Shown here: positions 49,401 through 60,417 of the stretch, piece after piece | Numbering within the stretch: the first letter of the stretch is position 1 | Layout: every line of letters begins with the position of its first letter | Assembly: GCF_037975245.1 (NCBI RefSeq) | Contig: NC_092563.1 | Coordinates: 10,629,001 to 10,693,000, forward strand | Length of the DNA: 64,000 bases | Reading direction: 5' to 3' | Origin: Apostichopus japonicus | Lineage: Eukaryota; Echinodermata; Holothuroidea; Aspidochirotida; Stichopodidae | Position numbers and translations under genes: made by a program | The notes under the pieces: model-generated | What the model was told of the DNA's origin: nothing | What the model saw: the letters and a program-made list of their open reading frames with translations, nothing else | Databases searched by the model: none

Positions 49401-52400
49401 ATCATATATATGACATCAAGCATGGTTCCATTATTAGACCATGCATACTCTGTATCTGCAGCACTTATTAGTATTAAGTACTTTATATAAGGCAGCAAGT
49501 GAGACTTGTTAGCAGTAGCACCACTTGCAAAACTATGTTCTGCAACCTGACACAAAAATGCTAGACTGCTCTGAGAGATATGTAAATGGTAAATACCTGT
49601 GTGTGATGAAAAGTTGCAACTTGCAATTTCTTCACACTTATGTTTGAGTCTACTTTCAAGCTGGGGAATGAACTGCTGTTGCAACACTGGTAGTCTCTGA
49701 TGAGATAAACACAAAACATGATTTGACTTGTTGCACTCTAATTTCTTCTTCAAAAATTCTCTACTCGATAATAGAACTGCAATCATTTCTTGGTTTAAAG
49801 ATATATACTCCACCAGTCTAAAAGTGAGAGTACAACTGAAATACATTTAAACATTTCTTCCAATGTATATATCAGGACAATGCTCTTGTGCATAAAATAG
49901 TTTCACTTACTTTCATGTTAGGATTAGACTTCATTAGGTCGTCTGGCATCAGGCCCAACAGTGTGGAAGTACCCTCAGCTGTAGTATCTGGCCTGGGATA
50001 CAGGTAGTTGTATGCTTCTGCTGTACTCATACATTCTCTCAGAGCATTATTGTACTAGGAGAAACAATTCATGCAAATTTTCTGCATCAATGCACAATTA
50101 ATTTTCATTCGTTAATGAAGGCAACAAAATCTATGCAATGCTGATGGCATATGTATGTGTGTGTTTGTGGTGTATTTACATGTAAACATGATAACCAAAA
50201 CTCTGGTTTGCTGGAGGTATTTTGAGGTCTTTTGAGCAACTGTTAATCACTTTTCACTTCATTCGACAGTTGACCTCTGACTTTTCATTCTGAAGGTCTT
50301 AAAACATAAGTCAACTTCCTACAAAGGTTGAAGAATATCTTATTGATTCACCCTCATTGGTCATTATTTTAGAAATAAGGCCAAGAGATCAGCCAATTCA
50401 AGTGCAAATGATTGGGAATATTTCGTGGTGATTCTCCATTTCATTCCCTACAGCAGTAAAATCTTGCAGGATTTCACCTGGTATTCATTTTGTGAGGTGG
50501 CCACCTCTCTGTTTGTGCGTATATGCCCATACATGGGCCCAAGCTGGCATCATCATATAACTGAACAAGGAAGACATGTCAAAGAATCATCTGAGACACA
50601 TGCCTATGCTAGCGCACATGTACTGATTATATGACACTTTACATTATCTTGCGTTATACCTATTATAGTTGCATGTCAATTCCATTTTCCCCATTGAGAT
50701 CCCTGAGACCTCATTTTACCACATGTGGTAACTAACAGTTTGATTTAACTTGATACACCCATCCCATCCCATACCTGTCAAGTTGCAGGTAAGTGCAATT
50801 TTTTTTCTATTAAAATTAAAACAAGTTGCCTGCAGTGTGATTGGACCACTGACATTTCATTGAACTTTGACTTCAGTTGCCATGGTAACCACATATTTTG
50901 ATAGAACTTGACCTCACAGAAATACATCACATACAAGCTACTTTGTGCTTGTCTCTTGCAGCAATTTGAACACCAACAGCCCACCCAAATGCATCAAGCC
51001 ATCAACCTACGTACACTGCTACATGGAGTCTCACTGTTAGGCAATAAGGTGCTCCATTAACTTACTGTATTGTAAGAAATTCTTAACGTTAAAAATATAA
51101 AATAAATAAACAGAGATGTGAGCCACATTTTAGTACAGTAAGTGTGTAAACAGCATGGAAATAAAAATGAAAACTTAACATATTTTCATAAAATAATCAT
51201 TGGTTCCACGAAACAGTTTGTTTGTTGAGAGCTGCTAAATCACAATGACAATGTCGACTACTGTATACCTATCTGCAGAAGCATACTGCAGTGTTAATGA
51301 ATTTTTTACGGTGCTAAGAAAATGGAATGCAACTTTAAACTGTGCATATTCTTAGGATATATCAGAAGTTTTCCTGAATCATAAATTTAAATGGTTTTTC
51401 TACATTTTCTTAGCTTAATAGTCAATGAATCCCCAGGGGAAAATTTGTAGTCCACATCAAGCCTCTACCTGACACTACCAGGAGTATCACACCCTTAAAG
51501 CTGACATTATGTATACTGTAGGCAAAATTAATTCCTTCAAGAATAGATTGAAGAACTGAAGTGATGGGTCTATAGGAGTCCAATATGGACTGACATACTG
51601 GAATTAAGGAAAATAAAACTCACCTGCTCTGTTTGGGCTTCTTCTTGCATTTGTTGCTTTGGAATCTGTCCATCAATCATTATTTCATGCAACTCACAGT
51701 GTAGTATATGCTGTTGCAAGTAAAAGTGTTTCTCTTTCTCTAAATTTTCTTCAACCTGCGAAAAGATTATTGTCCAGATAAAAGTACAGGAAAGGAAAGT
51801 AAAGGAAAGTTTGTCTTGGTTTGACAATTGACAGTAAAATAGGTTCTTTTCTCTAAAATTGGTGTCCCTGTTTAATGTAGGTGTGATATATTGTCTATTA
51901 TCTGTAATAACTTTTATACGTGGAACATGGCCACTGAGACAAACATACCATGTTGCTCTGTGTAGTTATTTAAGTATGTTGCATAATGCCTGGCTGTAGT
52001 GCATATTGCTTAGCTATGCAAAAACATTCGGTGAGAATAGCCTACAGTATCAATGTGGTCTGCCAGGCAAAACTTTCCTTTCTAAGATGAACTTAAAGGG
52101 AAAAAAGTAAGATAATGTATCCTGTTTTCCTTATTTTTCAATGTACCACCGGTGTTGTTGAAATACATCATTTCACGACAGCAAATGAGTTGAAATGACA
52201 ATGATAGTTGTTAAAACTAAAGGAAACGACAGAAAAATGGTAAAATGTTTAAAAATACGGTTCTCATTATAAGAGCTAGACCACGTCTAAATGTGAATTT
52301 TGAAATGAATATGCAACACTAAACAGCAACGTTATTGCCAGTGTAACAAATGCATACTATTCAAGTTTAAGATTCCAAATTTGAGTTAAAATGTGAATTG

Positions 52401-55400
52401 GATGCCACCCAGATGTGAAGTTGTAATCTATAAAACCCTTGCAGGCTTCTCCCACATTCATGGTCGTAAAAATAACTGCCTCATGGCTTTTCTTTATTAA
52501 TTGGTCGCATCAGCATTATAATGTATGGGTAAGGAATATACTGTACACTAATCCTGTTTGACAGTAGTACTCTACTAGTAGTGATACTGGTTGTTTCTTC
52601 TCAACTTAATTCTTCCTCTACGTTAGGGTTTATCACTAAACAACTACAGGGGTATTTCAATATCATAGGACTTTGGAAGTGAGATTATTGCTGAATTGAT
52701 ATACAATATAGATGGTAAGCCAGTGCTCTGTTTATCAGCTTCATCGAACATCAGTTGGAACTTGAGCTAACTCTTAGCAGTGTTAGTATAATATTAGTAG
52801 CCTAGTCAGAGACCTAGTTCTAATAAAGTTGTGCTATTAGGCCTAGTCAGAGTGAGTTTGTGAAGATGATGGTCTCTGATACCTAGTGTAGTATTATGTG
52901 TGACGATAGGCTAGGTTTTGCACTTTTATTGTTGTCACTAGTCGCACTGACGTTCAGTTGTTCTTTGAGAAAGGAGAGCTTCATGGTACTAAATGCATTA
53001 AAGTACATTCTCTCAATGGTTTGTTTGAAATCTGTCTTCAACGGATAAATTTTGGATACTTTCAATCAATAATTTCTTCATTGACGACATGTTTTTGGCA
53101 AAATTAGCTTGGTGAAACATTCTCTGATAGGCGGCTTATACGAAGTTCCATTTTTGAAATTGAACAGTTTTATGTATTTCCTTTTTCGAAATGCACAGAA
53201 TCACTAACAGTAAGACCATCACCAGCATGATAAGTGAATGCATTCAGATACAAAATCCCTGATATTTTATTCCTTTTGTTCCGGGACCTATACCTAAATT
53301 AAGCAAATAGCAATGGCAGCAAATTTAGCATATTAAATGCTCCAGTCCTAAAGACTGTGAATCATTATCGTGAACATTTGGAACACTTATTTGCAATTTG
53401 AAAACTTTACACTGAAAATAACTAACTAGTATTTGGTTAAAAGCAGTGTTCATATTTTTGTATTTGTGCTTGAAAGTGTCAGTTCTAGCAATTTATATCA
53501 TTACCAAATTTTTTACCAATTACTTTTAATATGTTCATATATTTATAGACATTAAAGTACCCTGTATTGGCCCAAATATGCTAGATATTCATGGTCACCT
53601 TCGGTCAAAATTCTTGAATTGTTTTTATTACAACCTTGGAAAAATTTTCCTCACTGGGACATTCAGTCATCTTGTGTGTTCCTCGAAATTGTCTGAGAAC
53701 GATTTGGCAAGTAAAGACCTCTAGAAGGAAAGTACATTTTGAAAACTAGCAATTATAGTGTGCCATAGTTTGGGGCCTATACTGACTACCTTTAGAAACT
53801 CGTAAACACAAGTCAAGCGTTGCTGAACTTTATTGTGTACCACACATCAGGGGCGGATGCAGGATTTGTGACAGGGGGGGGGGTCCGACTGGTCCAGCCA
53901 TGCTTGAACGTAAGACTATCTCAGCGGAGCGCCACCATCGGTTGGCACGGAACGTACCAGAGAATTTTTGGCTTTACAAACAATCTATGAAATATGGTAA
54001 TACATATCAGATGAGTTGAGATGATACAAAAATCATAATGCCTTTAGCCCCCAATCCGCCTCCCGTTCCGTCACCACTGTTTGATGCAGGGCCGGATCCA
54101 GGCTTCTGGAAGGGTGAGGGGTTTAGCCTCCAGGGGTTTAGCCATGCAAAGCACCTACAAAAACTCACTCAAAATGGATCTGTATCAGTACGAGTTCCTA
54201 TGCAGCCTACCGCTCTGCCACCTCACCGCCCAAAAAAATTCAAACACCACCTCAATTTTGAAACTTTTCGGTCTGAAAATTGAGATTTTTAGGCATTTTT
54301 AGCACGTGTAGCAAGCGTGCACACTATAGTTCATTTGACGGAAAGACACACCTGGCTGACTTGTAAGGATAACCGCCCTTCTGACGTCCTACATGTTTAA
54401 AATTGGCGTTTAATTTTTTTTGGGGGGGCCAAGAGCAGGGGGGTCCGGACCCCCTGGACACCCCCCTCTGGATCCGCGCCTGCACATATGTTTGATAAAA
54501 ATTGACATACATGTATTGATCCATTGCCTTTGTTAAGTAAAGACTGTTCAGATGTTTAAGACAGTTATTATTCTAAGAAGCTTCATTTCTCAGTGTTAGC
54601 ATCACAAGTGCTAAGGACATGGTTCAAGGCAGAACAATGTGTCTGTTATGATGCTTACAGGGCAAAGAGAAAGTACCTTGACAAGCCTGGGGTGATATGT
54701 TGTCCAAACAAATCTCAAAATTCTCCATGGGGGAGGGCTACTGTAGATACAGTATACCAATAGATTATGGTCGTGTCTATTGGCACGACCGTTATTGTTA
54801 CGTTGACGTACCAATAAGCATCGATATTCGCACGAACATGCTCGTGCTTATAGACAGTGACTTTGCACACGAAGGAGTTCCAATAAGGATTGTTATTCAC
54901 ACGAACGTGTATGTGGGTAGGCATGTAGTGATCATGTAGTGATTAGAAAAGCACTGCCAATAAACATTTATATTCGCACCAACGTGTTCTTACTGAGTAG
55001 GCGGGGAAGGTAAACCATGGCCCCAACCACAGTGTTGGGTGTGCACGGTCGATTTGCCCCCCCCCCCCCCCCCCCTGTCGCCCCCCCCTCAAGATATTGG
55101 TTGATGAAAATTTGCTGATTCTCAAAAAATGGTTATCTTTTTCAAAATCAATAGCCAAATCTGTCAAATGTGAGAGAAATCAAGTAAAGAGGAGTCCTTT
55201 ATTACAAAAATTGAAAAAGTATCCGCAGATAAACTTTGAACATAACCCTGGAAATCCCCAAAGTTATCAAATTCCTGTTCCATTGTCATGCACTGCAGTG
55301 TTATTGTCCATCGATGTCCTGTTCATCCCTCCCGGCCAGCACATATCAGGACAGTTCATTGGTTACATCAACCACAAGCGCTGATTGGTCACGTTACATG

Positions 55401-55841
55401 TGTGCAAATAGTCAATGTTATTCGCACAATTACGTTCGTGCGAATAGCCACAACGATAGATTATTTATTGTACTGTAATTTTTACACTAATGCAATATCA
55501 TATATATTATGTGGGAGGGTTCTAGAAAAATCACTCTGTGGCCGTTGAAAAACATGTACAGTTCCATGTAATTAGTAAGCTATTTGCAAGACCTGCACCA
55601 AAATATGGCACAGAGGAGTATTTCCATCTTTGTACCTTTTAGAATTATTTTGACTTTCTTACAATTTCGATGGAAAAACAAATTCTAGTATTTATATAAC
55701 ATACCTGCTTAATGTCCTCTTCTGAGCTTTTTAACAATCCATTGTTATTCAGATGTTTTGATAAACTTCCAAGAAGGTCAGTGAGGCCAGGATAATTCTC
55801 CAGATCTATGCCAGTCAGATGTGTTGGAAGAGTCATGTTCA
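43439..55841 (-). CDS. HAUS4: HAUS augmin-like complex subunit 4 (complete, 8 coding exons, 352 residues)
   Basis: Coding exons on the minus strand: 55836-55705, 51755-51624, 50054-49911, 49696-49597, 47933-47791, 47455-47325, 45843-45775 and 43646-43439. The first is preceded by a CTCTCAG acceptor at 55842, so a noncoding first exon lies upstream. All junctions are GT-AG, the phases (0,0,0,1,0,2,2) agree, and the frame closes at TGA 43441-43439; vertebrate HAUS4 has about 363 residues. Recognisable similarity runs along the whole length: an N-terminal 'LTGIDLENYPGLTDLL' block, 'STLLGLMPDDL' in the middle, 'LEQLITKHRLRLQTE' in exon 6, and the C-terminal 'SKRWALKEL' before the end. The protein is mostly helical and coiled-coil. 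Augmin binds spindle microtubules and recruits gamma-tubulin for branching nucleation, so this subunit should act at the mitotic spindle and centrosome. The introns are large and hold a TIR element (48223-49023), a 27-bp tandem repeat (45180-45309), a hAT-like copy (53848-54482) and diverged DR1-type repeats. Confidence 0.93.
44140..44915. repeat. Diverged DR1-family tandem sequence in the last HAUS4 intron
   Basis: Repeated blocks of 'tttacaatgttttcagac', 'tttgacctcggttgacc' and 'actcatcagggagattt' recur at about 120-150 bp. TGACCTTTGACTT at 44899-44911 is a 12/13 DR1. A further related stretch lies at 46860-47080, with TGACATTTGACCT at 46908-46920. Confidence 0.6.
45180..45309. repeat. 27-bp tandem repeat, about 4.8 copies, in a HAUS4 intron
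   Basis: The unit 'ccatattttacaaacagatg' plus 'gaagcaa' is repeated almost perfectly. The length is a multiple of three, so both strands stay open and mimic repetitive peptides (plus: KQPYFTNRW; minus: LLPSVCKIW). It lies inside an intron, so I do not treat it as coding. Confidence 0.92.
48217..49029. mobile_element. TIR element, 801 bp, in a HAUS4 intron
   Basis: The element 48223-49023 starts TATGGGCGGCTATTTGGG and ends CCAAATGGCCGCCCATA, its complement with one or two mismatches. Similarity continues inward for about 50 bp (A-rich on the left, T-rich on the right). It is flanked by GATTAC at 48217-48222 and 49024-49029. No transposase is seen. The 6-bp duplication differs from the 8 bp of the hAT-like elements, so it is probably another superfamily. 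Confidence 0.8.
53848..54482. mobile_element. hAT-like TIR element copy B (same family as 16287-16982), in HAUS4 intron 1
   Basis: Starts CAGGGGCGGATGCAGGATTT and ends CTGGATCCGCGCCTG. It is about 85% similar to copy A in shared segments and lacks about 80 bp after the hairpin module. It carries a module copy (53915-53975) in which one stem base pair is lost (GCGCCA against TGGCAC). The flanks CCACACAT and CACATATG are not identical. Confidence 0.82.
54775..55447. repeat. Scattered palindromic CACGAAC/GTTCGTG words
   Basis: 'TATTCGCACGAAC' or variants occur at about 54823, 54893 (TATTCACACGAAC), 54970 (TATTCGCACCAAC) and 55419. Some form hairpins, for example GCACGA...TCGTGC near 54828 and ATTCGCAC...GTGCGAAT at 55420-55446. 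Spacing of the first three is about 70-77 bp, suggesting an old tandem array interrupted near 55050 by a C-run. Confidence 0.55.
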
Positions 55842-57276
55842 CTGAGAGCAAAGAAAGGAAATGGACATGACGAAACAATTAAAGACCAACTATGGTCACA
55901 AAAAATCCTAGCTTACGCTACGTTTCATTTCTATGCCTATTTCGTTTCTTAGGTAAAGATTGGTACATGGGCTATCCTAATTCATTGAGATTTTTTAGCC
56001 TAGGCATAAGTAAATTAGGACTTGCCTAGGCTAACTTAAGTACCATTTACTCTGTTGGTAAAGACTAAGGCCGGGGAGTATGGGTTAGACAAGTAGTAGT
56101 GGTACTACTACTAGTACTACAGTACTACATTTCTTCCTGATTCATTGAGACTTTGACGGGGAATGAAACTGACGATTCGCGATACTGTGCCTTTACGTTA
56201 CCAATCCTGCTTCTGTGGTATAAGCTTTACTTGGGCTAAACGTAACAAGTCTAAGAAAAATTGTACTGTGGATAGAGCCGAGAGAGTGGTGGGGTTAATT
56301 AATAGGCTATAGTATGCTACTGTACTGCCTGGATACTACTCTAGGCCTAACGGTTTGACGAACCGCTAACTGCACTGGGTGCTTGTCCCTGGCCGAAAAC
56401 TTGGTGACGCTCCATTCTCAGAATAAAGCCCTGTTGAACAATTGACAGGATTCTCAACGATTATGTATTTAATCCAATGGAAAGAAAAGACACAGGCGAC
56501 GTGGTAACAATAAGATTGTACTAAGAAACACTACACACTAGCATGACCTGTGGTCTGGCGCCGAAAAAATCTTGAATCAGGGATTCCCCCTGCGAAATGA
56601 TGGCGCTTGGCTTGTACGGCAAGAAAGTACCGGTGCGTAATACAAACACTACGTCTTTGACATAACTATAGTGATAAAGTCGGCATAAACCACTCGGAAT
56701 CATTGTTATCGTGTGCCGCATTTAGGTGCCAAAATCTACAAAAATGTGGTAGGGGACTGCGGTTCCACAGTTAATTCTTAGGAAGCGATAGTAGAAGCAA
56801 TTACATAGGAATCGAATTACTTTACTTGTGTCGTCTGCTCATTTGCTGTATTTTTATTCACTGGACCCTCGGTATAGATAGCCTAGGCCCTAGATCGACT
56901 TCGGCTGTCCTTTCGTATGCGATATGACTAAAGCCTAATAAAAACAATTATCATGTCCTCGTTTTATTTGAAACTGTATTCCAAACGATAGATCCACGTG
57001 CCAGAATAACATGGGTGGACGGTCATGATGTCCTAGGCTTGTCACTAACAATTAGGCCTACTAGGAAAATAGTCTTAGAATAACTTAATTAGGCCTATGA
57101 ACGAAGCCTGACCATTGGTAAAACATAGCTTAGCCTAGGTAATAACTTAAGCCTAGAATATTTTAGTTATCAACATATCTAGAATTGTATAAATATTCAA
57201 ACACATCCTCAAATTGTAACATATTCCCCAACACTGTTAATGTGGCAACATGCAGTATAGCCTATATAGGCCTAGC
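55842..57276. other. Upstream region of HAUS4
   Basis: The promoter and noncoding first exon of HAUS4 are expected here. A CpG-richer stretch at 56520-56730 contains a minus-strand open frame of 66 codons (56721-56521). Its downstream 'ccacag|gtcatg' would be only a weak donor, and joining it in phase 0 to the next exon would give an immediate stop. It could be the first exon (noncoding), an unrelated small ORF or chance. Confidence 0.4.
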
Positions 57277-57611
57277 CATAGGCGTACGAGGCGGGGGGGG
57301 GGGGGAGGCTGCCCCCAAATCTCCAGAGAACAAGAAATTCGGGCAAAAAGCCTGAAAAAATCGGGCAGCCTAAGAGGAAAATATATATATATATATATTG
57401 CGTAGGATTCGGGAAATAAATTAAGAACCGGGTAGTATCGCGTCGGGCGGGTACCTTCGTTATTGCTGTTATCTTCGACCACATGGAAGCCTAACACCAC
57501 ACTAAGTCAATGGGAAATCTGCCTAACCGTCGATTTGCCATTTTTTTTCAATCACACTTTGCGTAGGATTCGGGTAATAAATTAGGAACCGGGTAGTATC
57601 GCGTCGGGCGG
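57277..57611. mobile_element. Partial hAT-like terminus and internal direct repeat
   Basis: CATAGGCGTACGAGGCGG at 57277 matches the terminus class of the elements at 9509 and 58510 and is followed by the usual G-run. A 54-bp direct repeat (57399-57452 and 57558-57611, 'gcgtaggattcggg' to 'cgtcgggcgggta') lies just inside. The matching right end was not found, so the copy is truncated or disrupted. Confidence 0.6.
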
Positions 57612-57643
57612 GTAACCGGGTACCCGGATAACCCGTGCAAACA

Positions 57644-57645
<2 letters not shown>

Positions 57646-57697
<52 letters not shown>

Positions 57698-57810
57698 TAT
57701 ATAAGAAGAAGGGAGAGAAAAAGGGGAGAGAAAAAAAGAGAAGAAAAAGGGAAAAAAGAGGGGGGAAAGAGGAGGAGGAGGAGGAGGAGAGGAAGGAAGG
57801 GAAAAGAAAA
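57646..57810. repeat. (TA)n microsatellite followed by an unbroken 108-base purine run
   Basis: 57646-57702 is (TA)n with one GTA interruption. 57703-57810 contains only A and G, with a (GGA)n block at about 57769-57788, and stays purine-rich to about 57850. Open frames on either strand here are low-complexity artefacts. Confidence 0.95.
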
Positions 57811-58267
57811 CGAAGAAAGAGAGAAAACGGAGGGAAGGAGAAAAAGAAAACTGCCAAGACACCGGGAAGAGAAAGAGGAACAGTGACATCATTACAGCGC
57901 TGATCCCTATTATTTACACATGGCCGGGTAGCTAGTGACGGACTGTCGAAGACTTCGGAAGGGGCGTGCGCCTCACCCTACCCCTTACACCGACAACTCC
58001 ATTTTTGTCGTTTCCATTTTTTACTCTCTCACTAATGTATCTATAAAAAATACTATATATGGTTTATCATAACGTGTGTGTGTGTATGGACGCTTTAAAC
58101 AATTGTGCTATAAAACAACAAATTGTGGCTGGTCTCGAACTCGACCGAGTCGTCGCATTTCGGGAAGGGGGCGACCGCCCCCCCCCCCCGAGCATTTTTT
58201 TATTTTTATGATACCGCTAGTAATTTCAACTTAAATAGAAAATGCTTAGATGCAACTAACAGGGCAC

Positions 58268-58362
58268 ATGGGAGGTGTCATTTCCAGCGATCTGGGAGGC
58301 ATTTTCGGGCAAAATTTTCTTGTACGCTTAGCGCCAACTTGAGGCGCTACGCTAAGGTAGTT
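58268..58362 (-). repeat. Hairpin module copy on the minus strand
   Basis: Reverse complement of the module: TAGCGCC / GGCGCTA arms, then 'gtacaagaaaattttgcccg', 'gcctcccagatcgctgg' and 'aaatgacacctcccatgtg'. The stem differs in sequence from the other copies but still pairs. Confidence 0.8.
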
Positions 58363-58501
58363 TGCCTATAGGCTTCGCCCCTCCCTTGGCAAATTATTCG
58401 CTGCGCACCTGTTCGAATTTGTAAAGCAAACAGCAGATATCCGCATATCAGTGAGCATGGAAATGGCGGTTCCAGGATGAACAGCCTCAAAACTGTCGAT
58501 G

Positions 58502-58804
58502 TGTGAAGTCATAGGAACCCAATTTGATTCGGGTGGCTGTAACGACCTGCCCGATAAATATAACCTAAATTTTTCGCGCGCTCCGCGCGCGTGCAACAAT
58601 ACAATGTAAAAATATCATATAAGCAAGCATCGGTTATTACATCGCATACCATCGTGTACCGTGCGGTACGTGGAAATTGCACAGTATACCGCGGGATGCT
58701 AATGTAAACAACGAAATGTCTTATGTAGATGGAGAAATAGCAATTTATTTTTCTTTCAATAGGAACCCCCCCCCCCCCCCGCCTCATACGCCTATGTGTG
58801 TAGT
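58502..58804. mobile_element. Small hAT-like MITE, 287 bp, with an empty-site counterpart
   Basis: The element 58510-58796 starts CATAGGAACCC and ends CATACGCCTATG. Flanking 8-mers are TGTGAAGT (58502-58509) and TGTGTAGT (58797-58804), 7 of 8 identical. The inverted paralogue at 60235-60385 runs through the same site without the insert (reads CTGTCTATGTGTGTAGTG on the minus strand). This directly shows the borders and the target duplication. Inside is the CGCGCGCTCCGCGCGCG palindrome also present, in part, near 10110. Confidence 0.88.
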
Positions 58805-58880
58805 GTTCGGTTTCGGAAATATCTGGTATTATTTCATTTCCTTCAACCAAGTTTTATAATGGCCGTTATAAGAGGGTTTA

Positions 58881-59030
58881 CAGGGGCGTATCCAGGATTT
58901 TCTAACCCGGGGGGCGCGAATTACTATCTAATCGGAGCGCCACCATCGGTTGGCGCGCAGCATACAAGAAAATTTCTGGTTTTGATACCCCCAGATCACC
59001 GGAAATGGCACTTCTCGGGCTTGAAAAATG
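58881..59030 (+). mobile_element. hAT-like left terminus (CAGGGGCGTATCCAGG) with a hairpin module
   Basis: CAGGGGCGTATCCAGGATTT at 58881 is followed by a G/C-rich run and a module copy at 58922-59030 with the perfect stem GCGCCA/TGGCGC. Its right partner may be the terminus at 60890-60906, but no target duplication links the two, so its extent is unknown. Confidence 0.6.
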
Positions 59031-59419
59031 ACCAACCAGGTGTACACTTTTGCATAGGAACCAAATAATTTTTTTTCATCAATAACCTTTTTTAAGATTT
59101 TCACCAGTCACACATCATGTTTGACCTCATCGCATCTCCTGTGGGTCATTGCTTTTGTAGGTGATTCTACGTCGCGGACCACAATACCCGTCAGCCCCAC
59201 TTTTTAAGGTTTTAAGCCAATTATTTGTTCAGAATTTGAAAATTCACATTTCTCGTGAAATAAATTCACTTAAAATCATACCAATAATGTTGCACAAATT
59301 TTCATCTATGGACAACCAATATAGTAAAATAAACCTCTTCAATCCCTAACATACCGGTCAAAATTGCACAGGTAGAGGGAAGTATGTGTAAGAATTTGGT
59401 CAGGGACAGTCGGTTAATT

Positions 59420-60189
59420 TATTGGTGCATGGGCGCAGTGCAGTCGTGGATAATGATGGGGAGGCTTGTCTGTTCTCTGATACTATCTAAGCGAAGCGCG
59501 ACCACGGGTTCGCGCGTTGCGTACAAGAATTTTTTGGGCAAATATATACCTCCTAGATCGCCGGAAATAACACTTCCCAGACCCAATGTACTCCCAATCC
59601 TCCTCAAATGTTAGATCTCATGGGTTAGAAATTTAGTTTGGGGAAATGCAAAGGCGTCTGCAGAAAAAAATCAGGAGACAAATAATTCAGGTAGACTTTT
59701 GTATACGATGGGTCTGGAGTCCTCTCCCAGAAAACAATTATAGACTGCCGCAAATGCGATTTCCGTCCTATATTTAACAACTGTGGATAAATATAATAAA
59801 CTGAGAACCGTACGTGAATCTAGCTCAAATTGGCAACACACAGTGTGAGTTGTTAACGATTGTTTTGTTCGCACTCAGTCCGTTTTGCTGACCACAATTT
59901 ACCAGTCTCGTGTATAGATTATGTTTCACATGATTTAATGTGTTAATACTTCAGCGGAGAAGTCACGCTTAACAGTGTCAATAGTAATAATTCTCGTCTT
60001 TTATAGTATATCATTTGCACAATTCTGGATCAATTGAACTGCGCCAAAGTTCAATACAAGGGGATTTTAAATGCAACGTTTGGTCAAGACAACTTGGTTG
60101 GGACACGATATATCATGTCCCCACCACTGAAAAAGTTGGTGGGGACGCGTCCCGCTGTCCCCGCCAGAATCTGCGCCCATGTATTGGTG
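59420..60189. mobile_element. hAT-like element, 754 bp, with perfect 8-bp target duplication
   Basis: The element 59428-60181 starts CATGGGCGCAG and ends CTGCGCCCATG. It is flanked by TATTGGTG at 59420-59427 and 60182-60189. It carries a module copy at 59481-59580 whose stem is GCGCGA/TCGCGC, a paired change relative to the usual GCGCCA/TGGCGC. No transposase. Confidence 0.92.
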
Positions 60190-60417
60190 TAAAAATATTA
60201 AAACCTCTTATACTAACGGCTACTATAAAACTTCGTTGAAGGAAATGAAAACAATACCAGATATTTCCGAAACCGAACACTACACACATAGACAGTTTGG
60301 AGGCTGTTCATCCTGGAACGCCATTTTCATACTCACTGAAATGATGTGACATCTGCTGTTTGCTTTACAAATTCGAATAATTGAAATGAGACTGAAATAA
60401 ATAACTTTTATCTGTTT

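Larger units (their letters stand above)
58410..60385. repeat. Inverted segmental repeat (58410-58862 against 60235-60385)
   Basis: 58410-58500 plus 58797-58862 match the reverse complement of 60235-60385: shared words include 'ggaaatatctggtatt', 'gtgttcggtttcgg', 'aggatgaacagcct' and 'gtaaagcaaacagcag'. The left arm is split by the 287-bp insert 58510-58796. The arms could be the ends of a larger composite element. Confidence 0.85.

Noticed and set aside
56521-56721. 66-codon minus-strand frame upstream of HAUS4
   Set aside because: The possible donor is weak, and a phase-0 join to the next exon gives an immediate stop. Kept only as a possible noncoding first exon.
57582-57892. Open frames in the (TA)n and purine-rich tract
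   Set aside because: Low-complexity sequence gives Ser/Phe/Pro or Lys/Arg/Glu-rich frames by composition alone.
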